From Triglochin maritima (taxonomy: Eukaryota; Streptophyta; Magnoliopsida; Alismatales; Juncaginaceae), in the NCBI GenBank assembly GCA_963682175.1, contig OY821772.1, positions 19,708,743-19,772,742 of the forward strand: 64,000 nt of DNA, read 5' to 3'. The notes beneath the pieces are model-generated. The model made no database searches and was not told the origin of the DNA. It saw only the letters and a list, made by a program, of their open reading frames with translations. The position numbers and the translations under genes are program-made. Of the stretch, positions 24,348 through 36,029 are shown one piece after another (position 1 is the stretch's first letter; each line of letters opens with the position of its first letter).

Positions 24348-26528
24348 TGTAACGTCCCGAAACAGCGGAAGATTTAAAATTTCAAAATAACCAACATAAC
24401 AGACAACTCACGCGGGAACATCACTAATATATAAATATATAAATCCGGGTGCACCCAAATACAAGGAGTTTTCCAAAAGAAATACGACTACAATACGGAT
24501 ACAATGGAAGAGAATACAAGTAGTCGTACGGTCTAGCAACTGCCGAAGAGGATCCAACTCCAAAGCGCTCCGTCCTCGGTCACCACCCACCCGGACCTAC
24601 TGCGGTCCTGAAAAAGATGCAACAACAATGCCTGAGTTTCCAGAAGGAAACCCCGTATGCCGACTCACCTATATGCATGCATCACAATAATGAACCTATC
24701 ATACTAGTAGCATGTCATGGCATCAACAGATATGGAAAACAGTTCCCCCGAAGGGTAAAACAGGACATCAGTCCGACAATCAATCATCGGGTCTCCCGAA
24801 GAGACCTACTGCAGGCACATGCAGTCTAGTAGCCCGCGATATCGCACCCCCCACACGCAGCTACACTACTCAAGGGTTCGGCAGGGAGCCTCTGTCACGT
24901 CTACGCGCCGATAGAAACAGATCTGTAAATCTCAGTGGTCGGGGCCACAGGGACCAACGGGGCCGTCGCCCGGAAGGTATAACAACATCATCTCGGTAGG
25001 TGCCCAGCCGAGGAAAACAACATAGCCGGCACAGCCTCGGCCCAACAATCATCATCGCCGGCACAACCTCGGCGGCATCACTGGCACAGCATCGGTGGTC
25101 CATCACAACAGTCCGGCACAGCATCGGACAGATCCAGACCGAAGTCTGCCAAGTCATCGGGCTACTCGAGCCGCGAACACCAACCGCGCCGCTATAAAAG
25201 CAGGGCAGCGACCTCCGTAGCCCCAAGGGCCGGTAGTCACCTCACCCAACGCCAGTTGCGTGCCCTCACAACATCAACACTGGGATCCGCGATCCCTCAG
25301 GCCTGCTATACTACAAAGTGCCAACAATCATTTCAAAAGTCACGGTCCATACATGGAGGTGACGCGTCCCGAACACCCACACTCTTCCCAACGGCGGTCC
25401 CTGGGCAGGCACGCATCCCGCGCCCACCGTCACCTCCCGGCTCACACACAAGGCGAGGACACGGGTTTCCGTGGACAAAGTTGGTGTTCAAAAAGGGAAC
25501 CAGGAATTCAGTTCTGAGCAGATTCGGTCGACCGAAATAGTCTAACCGGTCGACCGTTTCCACGAGGAATTCGATCGACCGAAAGTCTGAATCGGTAGAA
25601 CTCACTGCGCAACACTAATTCCCAAACGGTCGAACTAAAGTCTAAAACCGGTCGACCGAACGAGGTCAAAATCCGGAGTCTGGTCAACATTAAATTCCAC
25701 TCTATCGGTCGACCGACTCAGGGGTCTCGGTCGACCGAAAACAGACAGGGTCAACCTATTATTCTATGTCATATAATCGGTCGAACGCAAACCTCCAACG
25801 GTCGAACAACAAACGATCGGTCGAACAACCCAAGAAATCGGTCGAACAAAACATGCAAAACTAACAGGTACACTTAAGTTCCGGTCGAACTCAACAAGGA
25901 CCGGTCGACCGACAACAGGTAGGAAAATCCCAACTCACCAGCAATAATGCACTACCGGTCGACCGCCCCAAGGCATCGTTCGACCGGTGAAGGTTAAAGT
26001 CGGGCAAACAGTGCTAAAACGGTCGACCGCCCGAAGGATCCGGTCGACCGTTGGTCGTCTTCAACCTCGCGCCAGCCGAGGTTTTACGAAGAAACGCGTC
26101 GCCGGAGAGGCCTCCGACCTCCCCCGACTCGACCAACGCATCCCTCACACGAGGGTCAACAAACAAACCACACTAAGGAGCGGCATACCTCAACCAACGA
26201 CGGAGAAACGCCGGAGCAACGCTCGCGCCTCCGCACCTCCGCACGCGCAACCTCCTCCTCGCCGCGACCTCCTCACACCGGAGCCTCCGCGCCTTCTTCC
26301 TCCGCTGGTCGCCGGACAGAAAAATGGAGAGAGAGTGAGAGAGAGCAAGTAAGGGAGAGAGAGAGAGAAAACCCAACTTAAATACTCTACCCCCAACACC
26401 TCACCCTCACCCTACACCATACTCCTACACTCCAACCCATACCTCCACAACAACTCCACCATACCTCCTCTCTCCTCCAAGTCAAACCTCACTTAACCCT
26501 AATCCAATCCTAATCCGGTTTAGGGACA
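24348..26528 (-). repeat. 5' LTR of the gypsy element
   Basis: Near-identical to 17580-19758. Differences seen include G/A near 17659 vs 24420, CTCCTCG vs CTACTCG, GGTCAACCG vs GGTCGACCG at the last motif copy, and one extra GA in the tract at 26350. It should hold the element's promoter, with transcription leftwards. Confidence 0.95.
25513..26052. repeat. CGGTCGACCG palindrome array (gypsy 5' LTR)
   Basis: Same array as 18745-19275. One site that reads GGTCAACCG in the other LTR is a perfect GGTCGACCG here (near 26042), consistent with CpG decay of a perfect site. Confidence 0.9.
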
Positions 26529-27324
26529 TGGAATGCAAGCAACGACTAGAGGTTTGGGCCCCGAGTTCGTCGTTGTCGGAGTGGTAATAATTAGGACTCC
26601 CATCCAACTGCTATATGAGCACAAATCAAATATGATATTGTAAAGAAACTTCTAAAGCACAAACTATTACATATTATTAATGGTTATAAAGAGAAACTCC
26701 TAAACTACCAAAAAACATATTATTAAAGATGCATCTTTGAAACCCATAACAACATCAAATGTACTCATATGAACGTGAAACTCACATTCCGGTTTGATTT
26801 CTTAGGGGATGGCACGTCATTGTATGTCTCTGGCGAGTAAACTAGTGTAGTGCGGAAAGACACCTAGCTTGTAAGATGTCAGAGTTATGACGACGGAGGA
26901 ATCAACAATGCTGGTAGCTCAACCTTTGCCTTTTTAGCGGTGAGTAATTCCGCTGGAGAACAAAGTGGTCTTTTGGTTCCAACAGGTTCCTACATTAATG
27001 GTAAAAACGATTAGATCACAAACATGCAGGAAAGCTAAGTTACGAGTGGGAGGGATGAGATTCGCTAGAAAGGATGGACTATGAATTATGTCATAGTTTT
27101 CTTTTGAAGGCACATGTGACTTGTGAAATGGTCGTGGACTTACGGGGATTGGATTTTGCAAATTGCCCCTTGAGATTATTTCTTATTTTTAAAATTATTC
27201 GTAAGGTTTATGTAAACAAAAAAATGGTCAAACGCATTGTTTTGTTGTGACCTGGGAGTCGGGCCCACTCTCAACCCAACCTAGACCTGCATCAAGCATG
27301 GCCTGACATGCCGGCCCATCTGGC

Positions 27325-27605
27325 TAGGGGTGAGCTTCGGTCCAGGACCGGACCGAACCGAAACCCGAATTTTCGGGAAGTCCGGACCGAAGACCGGACC
27401 GAATAGGTTCCGTCCGGTCCGGTCCGGGTCGGTCCAAAACCCGAATTTTCCCTTTAAATTTTCGGTCCGGTCCGGACCGAAGACCGAATTTCAAAAATTT
27501 TGTGGACCGAAGACCGGACCAAAAAAATTCGGTCCGGTTCGGTCCGGACCGAAAAATTCGGTTCGGTCTGGGTGCCCGAACCGGACCGAATTTTGCTCAC
27601 CCCTA
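27325..27605. mobile_element. hAT-type MITE, 281 bp
   Basis: Terminal inverted repeats TAGGGGTGAGC and GCTCACCCCTA are flanked by a perfect 8-bp duplication CATCTGGC (27317-27324 and 27606-27613). The paralogous unfilled site with a single GCCAGATG is at 39744-39751. The interior is made of GGACCGAA/TTCGGTCC and CCCGAATTTT repeats in both orientations, so it can fold into a long hairpin. ORFs here are artefacts of the repeats. Confidence 0.93.
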
Positions 27606-28132
27606 CATCTGGCGGCTCAAACCTAAGGTCGGTTAAGGGACACAAGCCCTGGAGGGCCCGTACGTTGTTGGGCGGAGCCCGGAATGACCCGTCTAATATT
27701 TATATAAAAAAATAACTCCAAAATTAATAAAAATACCTTGGAAATCTGCAAAAATACCTAACAAATAACAATACCAGGCCCGGAACGGCCGGTCGCAGGG
27801 TCAACCCTTGCATAATGTGTTTGGCCCACATTTAGGCCAACGGGCCATCGGGCCCAGCCCGGTACCGAGGTCTAGTTTTGTCACGTCCTAATATATCTAA
27901 AATGAAAATGTCAAAACGCCAACAACAAATTAAAAAACGAAAACTTCAATTTCTATTTACCAAGAGACCCAACCTCTGGAAAAAAAATGTTACATTATGA
28001 CATTCACTGAAAAATATGCTTATATTTCCCGTTCTACCCAAAATACCCCAGCATAAACATGAGAATTCTCTTTCTCCATATTTCTATCTCTTTCTTTCTC
28101 TTTGTCTTTGAACCCTCAAATATCGTGCGACG

Positions 28133-28480
28133 AACAGTTCTCTACACCTAAACGATTCGAATTCCGTTCGTCATAAAACGTCCTCAAAAATCGTGTAGCA
28201 AAAAGTAACGTTTTTTTCAAAAATCTAAATTATCGAGGTCATATCGCGCACATCGAGCTCATCACGTTTACAGTTCTCCACACCTAAACGATTCAAATTC
28301 CGTTCGTCATAAACGTCCTCGAAAATCGTGCGGTGAAAAGTAGCATTTTTTTAAAAAATTGCGGTCCTATCGCGCACATATCGAGCACATGGAGACTATC
28401 AAGTTTACAGTTCTCCACACTCAAACGTTTCGAATTCCGTTCGTCATAAAACATCCTCAAAGATTGTGTGGTCAAAACGA
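28133..28480. repeat. tandem repeat, about 137-bp unit, 2.5 copies
   Basis: CAGTTCTCTACACCTAAACG (first copy) and variants start near 28134, 28271 and 28409. Each is followed by TTCCGTTCGTCATAAA and an ATCGTG-containing stretch. It lies inside the Mutator-like element. Confidence 0.85.
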
Positions 28481-28510
28481 CATCGAGCTTCATTGAGCCT
28501 TATCAAGTTC

Positions 28511-28915
28511 ACATGCAAAAGTAATCGAGCATATCGAGCACAACAATCACGTCCTTATCGAACTCATATCGAGCTCATCGAGCTTTGTTGGAAACACAAA
28601 AGATCGGTCCGACTTCCATCGATTCAATCCACTCCACAAAACACTAAATCCAATCCTATCGAGCTCACATGCAAAAGTAATCTACCCTATCGAGCACAAC
28701 AATCACGTCCTTATCGAACTCATATTGAGTTTATCGAGCTTCGTTAGAAACACAGAAGATCAGTCCAACTTCCATCGATTCAATACACTCCATAAAACAC
28801 TCAGTCTAATCCTATGAAGCTCACATGCAAAAGAAATCTAGCCTATGGAGCATAACAATCGTGTTCTTATCGAACTCATATCGAGTCCATCTAGTTTCGT
28901 TGGAAACACAAAAGA
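28511..28915. repeat. tandem repeat, about 155-bp unit, 2.6 copies
   Basis: CACATGCAAAAG starts units near 28511, 28669 and 28822. Units share ATCGAGCACAACAATCACG, CTTATCGAACTCATAT and TCCATCGATTCAAT. ATCGAGC is very frequent. It lies inside the Mutator-like element; the ORF at 28466-28747 reflects the repeat. Confidence 0.85.
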
Positions 28916-29714
28916 TCATCCATTTTTTGTATCCAAACTATTAGAAATCCTAATAAATCCCCAAACCCAAAAAATACTTTGAGCTTGGCTTTCAGGGGGT
29001 ACTGCCCCCCCCCCCCCAACCCCCGACCAACCCGTCGGAGTAGGCATAACGAGTATGAGTCAATCCCTACACACAAAAACCCGAAATCACCTTCCAAACA
29101 TGCAAAAACAACACCCTGCCCCGAATATATCTCGGTTCGATTACGACAGGGAAGGGTTGCATGAAAGAAAGAGAGAGAGAGAGAAAGAGAGAATATGAGT
29201 GACATGGAGGGAGGTTGGTGTTTTCAAAGACATAGATATTTTGGGTAGAACGGGAAACATAAGCATATTTTTTAGAAGATGATAAAGTATAACCTTTTTC
29301 CAGAGGTTGGGTCACTTGGAGCATAGAGAGTCAAATTTCTCTTAAAAATAACTTATATTCATGTTGACACATAATAATAGAAAATATCTGAACTAATTGG
29401 TTAGACTACCTATGTAACTTCCATTCATCTCGATATCAAACATTCTATTATCCAACGTTAAATATCTAAATCTGATACTTAAAAATAAAACCTTCTTAGT
29501 AATGTCCTCCCCTCGATTCTTAAGCCAAATAGAAAAAAATAGCATACTGATGGCGGGTTTGAATAACTTAGACTGGGTTTTGAGAAAACTTATTATTCAG
29601 ATTAGAAAAAAGAAACTGCAAAACCACCATCGGCCATAAATAATGATGCTAATTTTACCATAATAATGAACTTAGAAGTTAAAAATATGAGAAAAAAGAT
29701 TTAATGTAGAACAA

Positions 29715-31273
29715 TGATTGATATGTTTTAATTAACCGCAAGTGCACGACCGCATTGAAGCAGTGACAAATACGGGTCGATCCACAGGGAGGTGTGTCGA
29801 CTTTAGTTTGTTCGAAGGCGAGTGGGAAAGAAAGGAGAGAAAGATTGATTACACTAAACTACACTAAGATGCAAAAGGAAATGGACAATAAGCAATAAAA
29901 CTAAACCCCATCGGGGGTAGAGAAAAGAGTGTGAATACAAAGATATGTGTATGTGTGTGTTCAATTAAGCTCATCAAACACATATAGTGCATCAAAACAT
30001 AAAACTACATCCAACTTTTCCTCCACATGAAATAAGATAACACAATATCATTAAAACATACAAGACAATAATTGGAATGAAGCTAAATGAAATCATGTAT
30101 AAACACTAAACCCTACTATGCCTCCACATGAAATAAGATAACACAATATCATTAAAACATACAAGGCATTAACCAAGGTAAATGCAACAAGAGTACATGC
30201 AACTACAAGTCATGTTTCCAATATTAATTTCATCATTATCCTTACCTTATCATTCCCAATAAAATAGGTCCACTAGTCTAAGCATATGTTAAGCTTCATT
30301 CAAGAGCATTAACACATCAAAGACAAGAGTGAAATCTCATTAGGTGGTTATGGAAATCATATAAGGCTGAAAGGATTAAGATAACACACACCTACTACAT
30401 CACATAATCATATCACATATTTCTCCACCCCCCAAATGGGGATGAAACTACTCACTAATCATTACACTACAACCTACATTAAAATAAAACATTCTACTAA
30501 AATGAAACTAAACTAAGCAAGCAAGAAATATTAAAGAAACTAAAAGGACATAAAACTAAAGAAACATACAAGAATTAGAAGACAAGATTAAAAGAAACTA
30601 AGAAAAATTATTTTATTAAAATGACTAACATTGAAGGTAGCACTCTTCTCCACCTTGAGTTTTGCTTCAAGGCTTACTCTAAGTAGAGAGAATGCCACCA
30701 AACAATGGGTAAATACAAAAGGAGGAGAAGGAGTTCTAATTATAGCCATAGAAAAAGGTAATCCGGGACAATCCCCCGGTATGGGACTAAACATATACCA
30801 AAAATAGACTAAATACACCCTAATACACAACCCGCCAAAGTCTTAGCGGATTTGGACCCAAACCGACCACAAATCAGCGGTCTTGGACCGCCAATTGGAG
30901 GTCTATATGGTTCGGATCCGGCCTGGATTTGGTGTGTTGTTGTCTGGCTTTATTTCTTCATGTTTGATGCATCCGAGTAGGTTGTTGGAGCTCCGACACG
31001 AATAGAATTGTCAAAATACTCCCCATGATGGTGTGGAGTATTCTTGTTTGCTCATTGGTCATTCGATCTTACATTCAGGTCTTTCAATCTTGAATCTTAG
31101 TCTTCGAGTCTCTCAACTCAGTCATTTTCCCTGCTATTAGGTCCATTTATAGTCTCTCCTTCTCAAACCTACTTATTACTGAAAACTGAACATAAAACTC
31201 GTTACATAGCATTGTTTGGGGTGAAAGATAATGGATATGAGACACAAAGATATGTATGAAATGATGTCAATCA
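29715..31273 (-). mobile_element. solo LTR, family R, 1559 bp
   Basis: Ends are TGATTGA and TCAATCA, with a perfect 5-bp TSD AACAA (29710-29714, 31274-31278). The unfilled site is near 39021-39035. Minus-strand features include GCTATAATTAGAAC as a degraded TATA region near 30740, a CCCACACCGGGGGATTG-like block, and the end block ACCGCAAGTGCACGACC near 29744. No coding content. Confidence 0.9.
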
Positions 31274-31750
31274 AACAACCACCGTAGAATAGCTTTTTCC
31301 AATAATATTGACATAATTGACCGTAAAAGTCTTTAATCATTAGTATGAGATAGAAGTGGCCCATATTCTCTCATAACAGTACATTCAAAACCACTAAACC
31401 ACATTAAAAAATTCACTTACGTTAATAAAGGATCCCAACGAAGATTTTGAAAAGAAATGCAAGATGACATTGAAAAGGCACACCATTGTTCGTAGATAGA
31501 GATAAAAATACATTTCTTTCATACACACGTTGAGAATTATTGTTCCATGGGTTGAAAATTGAAGCATGCAACATCATAATAATATTTTAAAGAAACCACT
31601 ATATCGAATATTAAGATACATAATAAGAAAAAGGAAGCTAAACAAGACCATCTTTGACAAATTGATATATGCAAGGTGATGCATGCATAAAAATCAGAAC
31701 ATTATTCACATGAATACCTTCTTGAAGCACTTGTTCTCTTCATTCCAACA

Positions 31751-32126
31751 GACGGGCTTAATTATTCATGTTTTTGGAGATTAAATTCTCACGAGCTTTA
31801 GAGGGGTTATTAGCTAGATTCTAACCTTGATTTAGAGATTAATTGACTAGCTCCTTTTTCTATAATCTTGTTTAGAGTTTGGTGAACACTTAGAGGTGAA
31901 TCGGCAGACGATTCAACGGGCAACGTAACTCTGGATCTTCATAAAGGTTTTAGAGAACCTTTGTGTATGATCATATACTATTTATTTTAATATATGTAGA
32001 TTACATGATTTTAGAATAAATATAAAATAATGTACATGAAATCGTCGAAAATATGGAAATCGATCTTGTATGCATATATAATTTTTTTTAAATATATACA
32101 TAAATAATGGTACGAAATCCTACAGA
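31751..32126 (+). mobile_element. 3' piece of a copia LTR
   Basis: It follows the last part of the LTR at 55630-57766: TAGCTAGATTCTAA, GACTAGCTCCTTT, TTTGGTGAACACTTAGAGG, ending GAAATCCTACA. The 5' part is missing and it abuts the truncated end of copy C, so it marks a deletion or an old truncated insertion. Confidence 0.7.
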
Positions 32127-32689
32127 TTAGGCAGGGTGAATCTCATATCTGAGTTTTGTTCTTTGGTTTACCATGTTGCTTGTGGTTGTTTGTTTTTCTA
32201 TTCAGTTTGGTGCTCCAATTTCAATTGTTATCGATTGGGTTAGTGCAATGGATTGTTTATTTCATTATTGTAATATGCTAACCCTTGCTTATTGTGCTAA
32301 TGATGTTTAGGGGTGGATTAGTGAGGTTTGAGATGGACGGCTGAGATCGGAGGTGGGTTTTGTATATAAGGTTCGGATTTTCTCTCTCTCCCTCACTTTT
32401 CATTCCCTCTCTCTCTCTCTCACTTCTCTCTCTCCATCTCGCACGATCTCTCTCTCTCACTCGCTTGTCTTCCCCTCAGTCGTGGCGTCGGTGTTGGTGG
32501 AGGCTAGGGAGTTCCAGTTTGAGTGTTGGAGTCGCCGGAGTTATCGTAGAGATCGGAGCCAAGGAAGTTAGCCGGAGTTGGAGTTGGATCGTGGAAGCGC
32601 TCGTCGTTGTTTCTTCCAAGGCTTCTTCAAGCCTTAAGGTATGTCAAACTTGCTTTTACGCTCACCTATTATTAGTGTGGGGGTGGGAG

Positions 32690-33345
32690 CGGTCGACGGT
32701 AGGCCGTTTTGGCTCGTCGGACCTGCACAGCGGTTTCTGCACTAAAATCGGTCGACCGGTGTTCTGGGTTCGGTCGATAGTGTATTTTGGGCGATATCCT
32801 CGCACCGGTCGAACGATACCCTTGGGGTGGTCGACCGGTTGTGCAATTTCGAGCGAGGGATGGACGCTCTGGTGCTTTTCGGTCGATCGGGTCCCCTTTG
32901 TCGGTCGACCGAAAGTACTGTTGTACGTCGGTTGGGGCGTTGACCATCTAAACGGTCGACCGCCTGTTTGACTCGTTCGACCGACGACTTAAGTTAACTT
33001 AATGTCCGGTCGACCGGAAGTGTTGTTCCGGTCGACCATGTAGATCGACTTGTTGAAGGCTTTTGCACTGGTGGATTTCGGTCGACCGCTAGTGTTGTTT
33101 CGGTCGACCGTGTAGTCTGGACTGTTGGTGAGTCCTACTGGTGGTTTTCGATCGACCGAAAGTCTTGGGTCGTTCGACCGTTGGAGTTTGGTTTGCGAAA
33201 ATGTTTTCTTACTGGTGCTTTTCGGTCAACCGGGCCCCCTTTGTCGTTCGACCGATTGGCGGGTTTTTCGGTTGGGTCAGTTCTCTAGGTGAGGATCAGT
33301 CGACCGCTAAACAGTTTTCGTTCGACCGTTTCTGCCATTTTTGGT
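32690..33345. repeat. CGGTCGACCG palindrome array (older gypsy LTR)
   Basis: Many perfect or one-off copies (near 32745, 32830, 32900, 32950, 33005, 33030, 33080, 33105) separated by unrelated spacers. Spacing and flanks differ from the young gypsy LTR, yet the motif itself is kept. Confidence 0.85.
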
Positions 33346-33371
33346 GGATTCGTGGTTTTATGAGTACACTT

Positions 33372-33720
33372 GACGGCGCCTCGTCTCTCCGGCCCCACGG
33401 GGGGCAACGGCACGGACTGTCGCCCGATAGTGGTGTGCTTGTACGCTTGAAAGTGGCTCGTCTCTCCGGCCTTTTGGGCAACGGCACGGACTGTCGCCCG
33501 ATAGCAGTACGAGTGTTGTGAGTTGGGGTGAGAGGACCCTTGAGACCCGGTTGTGTGGTCGTGATTGTACCGGCGGTGCCGTGTGTGCACGAGTGTTGTG
33601 GGGTTGGGGTGAGAGAACCCTTGAGACCCGGTTGTGTGGCCGTGATTGTACCGACGGTGCCGTGTATGCACGAGTGTTGGTGGGTTGGGGTGAGAGGACC
33701 CTTCAGACCCGATTGTGTTT
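33372..33720. repeat. GC-rich tandem repeats in the gypsy LTR
   Basis: CGTCTCTCCGGCC plus GGCAACGGCACGGACTGTCG occurs twice (33380s and 33460s). A second unit of about 82 bp, beginning GTTGGGGTGAGAG and containing CCCTTGAGACCCGG, TGATTGTACCG and GGTGCCGTGT, occurs three times (near 33521, 33604, 33686). Confidence 0.85.
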
Positions 33721-34087
33721 GATTGTGCTATTCATTACTCATTGCATATTTCATTATTGTCCATATATGTGTTAGGGTTTGGCATACTGGATTTCCTTCT
33801 GGAAACTCAGGCATTTTATGTCTGCTTTCAGGCCGTGAGCAGCGGTAGAGGGTGGTGCCTGCAGAGGAGAGCTTCTGCGACCAGATCCTGCTTCCCCCTC
33901 TTTTTGAGGTTGTTGTGATTACATTGTACATTTCATCTTATAGCTTTTGATGTAATCACCTCTTGTTGTAAACTCAGATCTGTATATTTATATATACGTT
34001 GGTGCACCTGGTGTCTATCCTTGGTAATGTCATCCGTTGTTTGTATGTTTAAAATTTTTAAATTTTCCGTTGTTCGAGGACGTTACA

Positions 34088-35585
34088 ACTATTGTGTTGG
34101 TGTGTCCATGTCATTTGTTGAATCTTATGAGTATGTCGAAGTGAAATTGTTCCAGGTTCGAAATTTGAACGACGTGAGGAATTTCTCGTTTTTGCAAAAG
34201 AGGGTTTGTGTCCTAATGTCGCAACACATTTATCTTCTCGACTCGTTGGAGGAGTTCAAAAGAAACCGAAGGAGATAAACGTCTAGTTAGGAGTGGGAGT
34301 CTTTAAACTGTAAAAATGTCAACATCATCTCTACCCTTCGCCAGTGAAAACCATCGGGCTTCGGCCGACCCGGTCCACCCAGTTTGGTGCCATTAATTTA
34401 TGGCGAGACTAGCCCAACATTATGCTTGGGGCCTTCACAAGACTTTTGGAAGCTCAAAATTTCTAATTGTAGCATATTTCCACCTATCAAAAAGTTCCAA
34501 ACATATCTTTTTTATTAAAATTTAAACCTTATTAGCTCAACCGACTCAGTTAGAGTCCAGATATCTTAAAGTTATTCAAGTTCAACTCGGAACTCAAATT
34601 ACTAAACATGTATAATTGAATATGGATGATTTGATCGTTTGATGAGATCAATGTACTCAACTCGCTTTAAAATTCATAAACTCAAATCAATTTGTTTCTC
34701 ACCAATTTGATATGGTAAATATAGTATCGATGTGATACGTATCGTATCCACAATTCAAATGCGCATGATAGATCGACTAATGAATACATGCTCAATTTGA
34801 TGTTCAAGAGTTATAAGATCATTTCTGCCATTTTTAGATGGAAGCTCACACTCTGAACAATTCGTATTGACTTGATCAAGCAATGATCACTTGCCAAATC
34901 ATTTGTTGATCCAAATCAATCCAAATAAACCCAATCTAACTAAATCGATGAACCAATCCAACTAAATTAAAAACCAATCCACATTAATCCAATTCAACTC
35001 AATCTGACAATCAACTAACCGATCCAACATAATCCAAATAAAACAATCAAACTAGCACATGTCACTCAATCCAGATCAATATAACTAAACCAAAACCATG
35101 TTTACATTCAAAAGAGTTTTTATAAATTTTAGGAGAACCTCCCCTATATTTTCAGTAAGAAAATTCATCCAATACTTGTATTGACAAGAAAAAACACCCA
35201 CTTTTCGACATTCATCATAATTTTTATTATTGATCAAACTTTAATCATAAATAATCACATAAGTACACACATCTAATTAATCATACCAAAAATTAATTCA
35301 TATCATCGAGAATCTATTCAAAAAATGTTTAAATTGTGATTGTTGCCAAATAAGGTAACATTTCTAGTTAATCAAACATTAATCATACAAATTCACTAAT
35401 TAAACATACTTTAATCATACAAAATGGCATAAATATTCTAATTAAACGTACTTTAATCATACAAAATCACATAATTAATGTAATTAATAACAACTTTAAT
35501 CTAATTAACCATACAAAATCACAACTTAAATCGTACAAATCAAATAATTAATCTAAAAATTCATGAGTTTTTTTCTAAAAAAATG
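34088..35585. other. AT-rich stretch, no gene recognised
   Basis: 34100-34278 is the tail of an open frame (YEYVEVKLFQVRNLNDVRNF and LMSQHIYLLDSLEEF) that I do not recognise and that starts inside the LTR. It could be a captured exon scrap. 34490-35090 is AT-rich with frequent CCAAT/AATCCAA words. 35380-35560 repeats ACTTTAATCATACAAAAT-like units. No transposon ends were found. Confidence 0.5.
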
Positions 35586-35589
35586 GTAG

Positions 35590-35930
35590 AGGTGGTGATG
35601 GTGGTGGTGCGGTTTATGGAATAAATGGTGGTCGGGGCTGGGGTCGTGCGTAAATGGCGGCCAGAGGTGGCTGGGGTCGGGGAGGGAGGCTGAGGGTTGG
35701 GGTTGGTGGGTGGGATCAGGGGTCGGAGAGGGGTATGGGGACGAGTCTAATGTCAGGGAGGGGGTCGGGCTTGTGCCTGGGGTTGGGGAGGGGTCTGTTG
35801 TCAGGGACAGGGTGAGGTTGGGGCTAGGGTCAGGGCTGGGGCTGGGTTTGGGGCTGCCTGTCGAGGAGGGAGGGAGGGGGTGTTGGGGAGGGGTGTCGAG
35901 GAGGAGGAGAAAAAGCTTACTATGATGTTG
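35590..35930 (+). repeat. G-rich island with quadruplex potential
   Basis: About 340 bases with extreme G over C skew on the plus strand, with many runs of three to five G, for example GGGGCTGGGGCTGGG followed by TTTGGGG near 35835, and GGGTTGGGGTTGG near 35695. The ORF at 35710-35925 is a low-complexity product. It may be an interior part of the CACTA-like remnant that follows. Confidence 0.75.
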
Positions 35931-36029
35931 CGGTGTGGCAGGAGTGCAGCAACGGGTGGGTGAGCCGCAGATGGGGAGAGGATGGGATTAGGGTTAGAAG
36001 GACGGAGAAGAATGAGGAGAAAGCATGTA

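Larger units (their letters stand above)
17580..26528 (-). mobile_element. young, apparently intact Ty3/gypsy chromovirus (Tekay/Del-like)
   Basis: LTRs of 2179 bp (17580-19758) and 2181 bp (24348-26528) flank one uninterrupted gag-pol ORF on the minus strand. LTR ends are TG...CA, the PBS is perfect, and a purine-rich tract precedes the 3' LTR. Flanks are AGGAA (17575-17579) and TGGAA (26529-26533). The empty site survives inverted at about 40567-40590 (GCATTCCTCCACTATGG), which confirms the insertion point. By eye the LTRs differ at about a dozen bases plus a 2-bp GA slip, so insertion is recent. It sits in exon B2 of copy C and is GC-rich against an AT-rich background. Confidence 0.96.
27939..29341. 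mobile_element. non-autonomous Mutator-like element, 1.4 kb
   Basis: Long imperfect terminal inverted repeats of about 100 bp: the left end includes CCCAACCTCTGGAAAAA and TATTTCCCGTTCTACCC, and the right end carries their complements (29230-29312). The flanks TTAAAAAAC (27930-27938) and TTAAAAATA (29342-29350) look like a 9-bp TSD, and the empty site ATTTTTTAA is at 39397-39405. The interior has two tandem repeat sets, a poly-C run at about 29006-29018 and a GA tract near 29168. No transposase is present. Confidence 0.8.
16815..31750 (-). pseudogene. copy C: inverted paralogue of the gene A-3'/gene B region, broken by four insertions
   Basis: Segments 16815-17579, 26529-27324, 27606-27938, 29342-29714 and 31274-31750 read on the minus strand match, in order, 41290 back to 38550 of the plus strand. 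They include the end of gene A exon 3 (complement at 31719-31750, WNEENKCFKK), the A-B spacer and the gene B exons. The copy of exon B1 (about 26786-26985) keeps LLTAKKAKVELPALLIPPSS and then has a stop. The copy of exon B2 is split by the gypsy element. The copy of exon B3 (16860-17060) carries a small internal duplication. Like B, it lacks gene A exon 1. It cannot encode the full protein. Confidence 0.85.
32304..34087 (+). mobile_element. older LTR of the same gypsy family, opposite orientation
   Basis: It ends TTAAATTTTCCGTTGTTCGA then GGACGTTACA, matching the gypsy LTR 3' end. The start (TGTTTAGGGG or close by) is followed by GGATTAGTGAGGTTTGA, a TATA box (GTATATAAGG, 32362), a CT tract, a CGGTCGACCG array and GGCACGG repeats, in the same order as 17580-19758 read on the minus strand. 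Much diverged. No internal region or clear TSD, so it is probably a solo LTR. ORFs at 32353-32971 and 33141-33918 are not genes. Confidence 0.75.

Noticed and set aside
27330..27715. ORFs rich in Arg, Ser, Gly and Pro
   Set aside because: They translate the repeat interior of the MITE.
28511..28915. Regularly spaced repeats considered as a CRISPR-like array
   Set aside because: Units are 155-bp tandem repeats without unique spacers, in a plant transposon.
32353..33931. ORFs of 126-203 residues in the older gypsy LTR
   Set aside because: The region is an LTR with a palindrome array and GC-rich tandem repeats; the frames are repeat translations.
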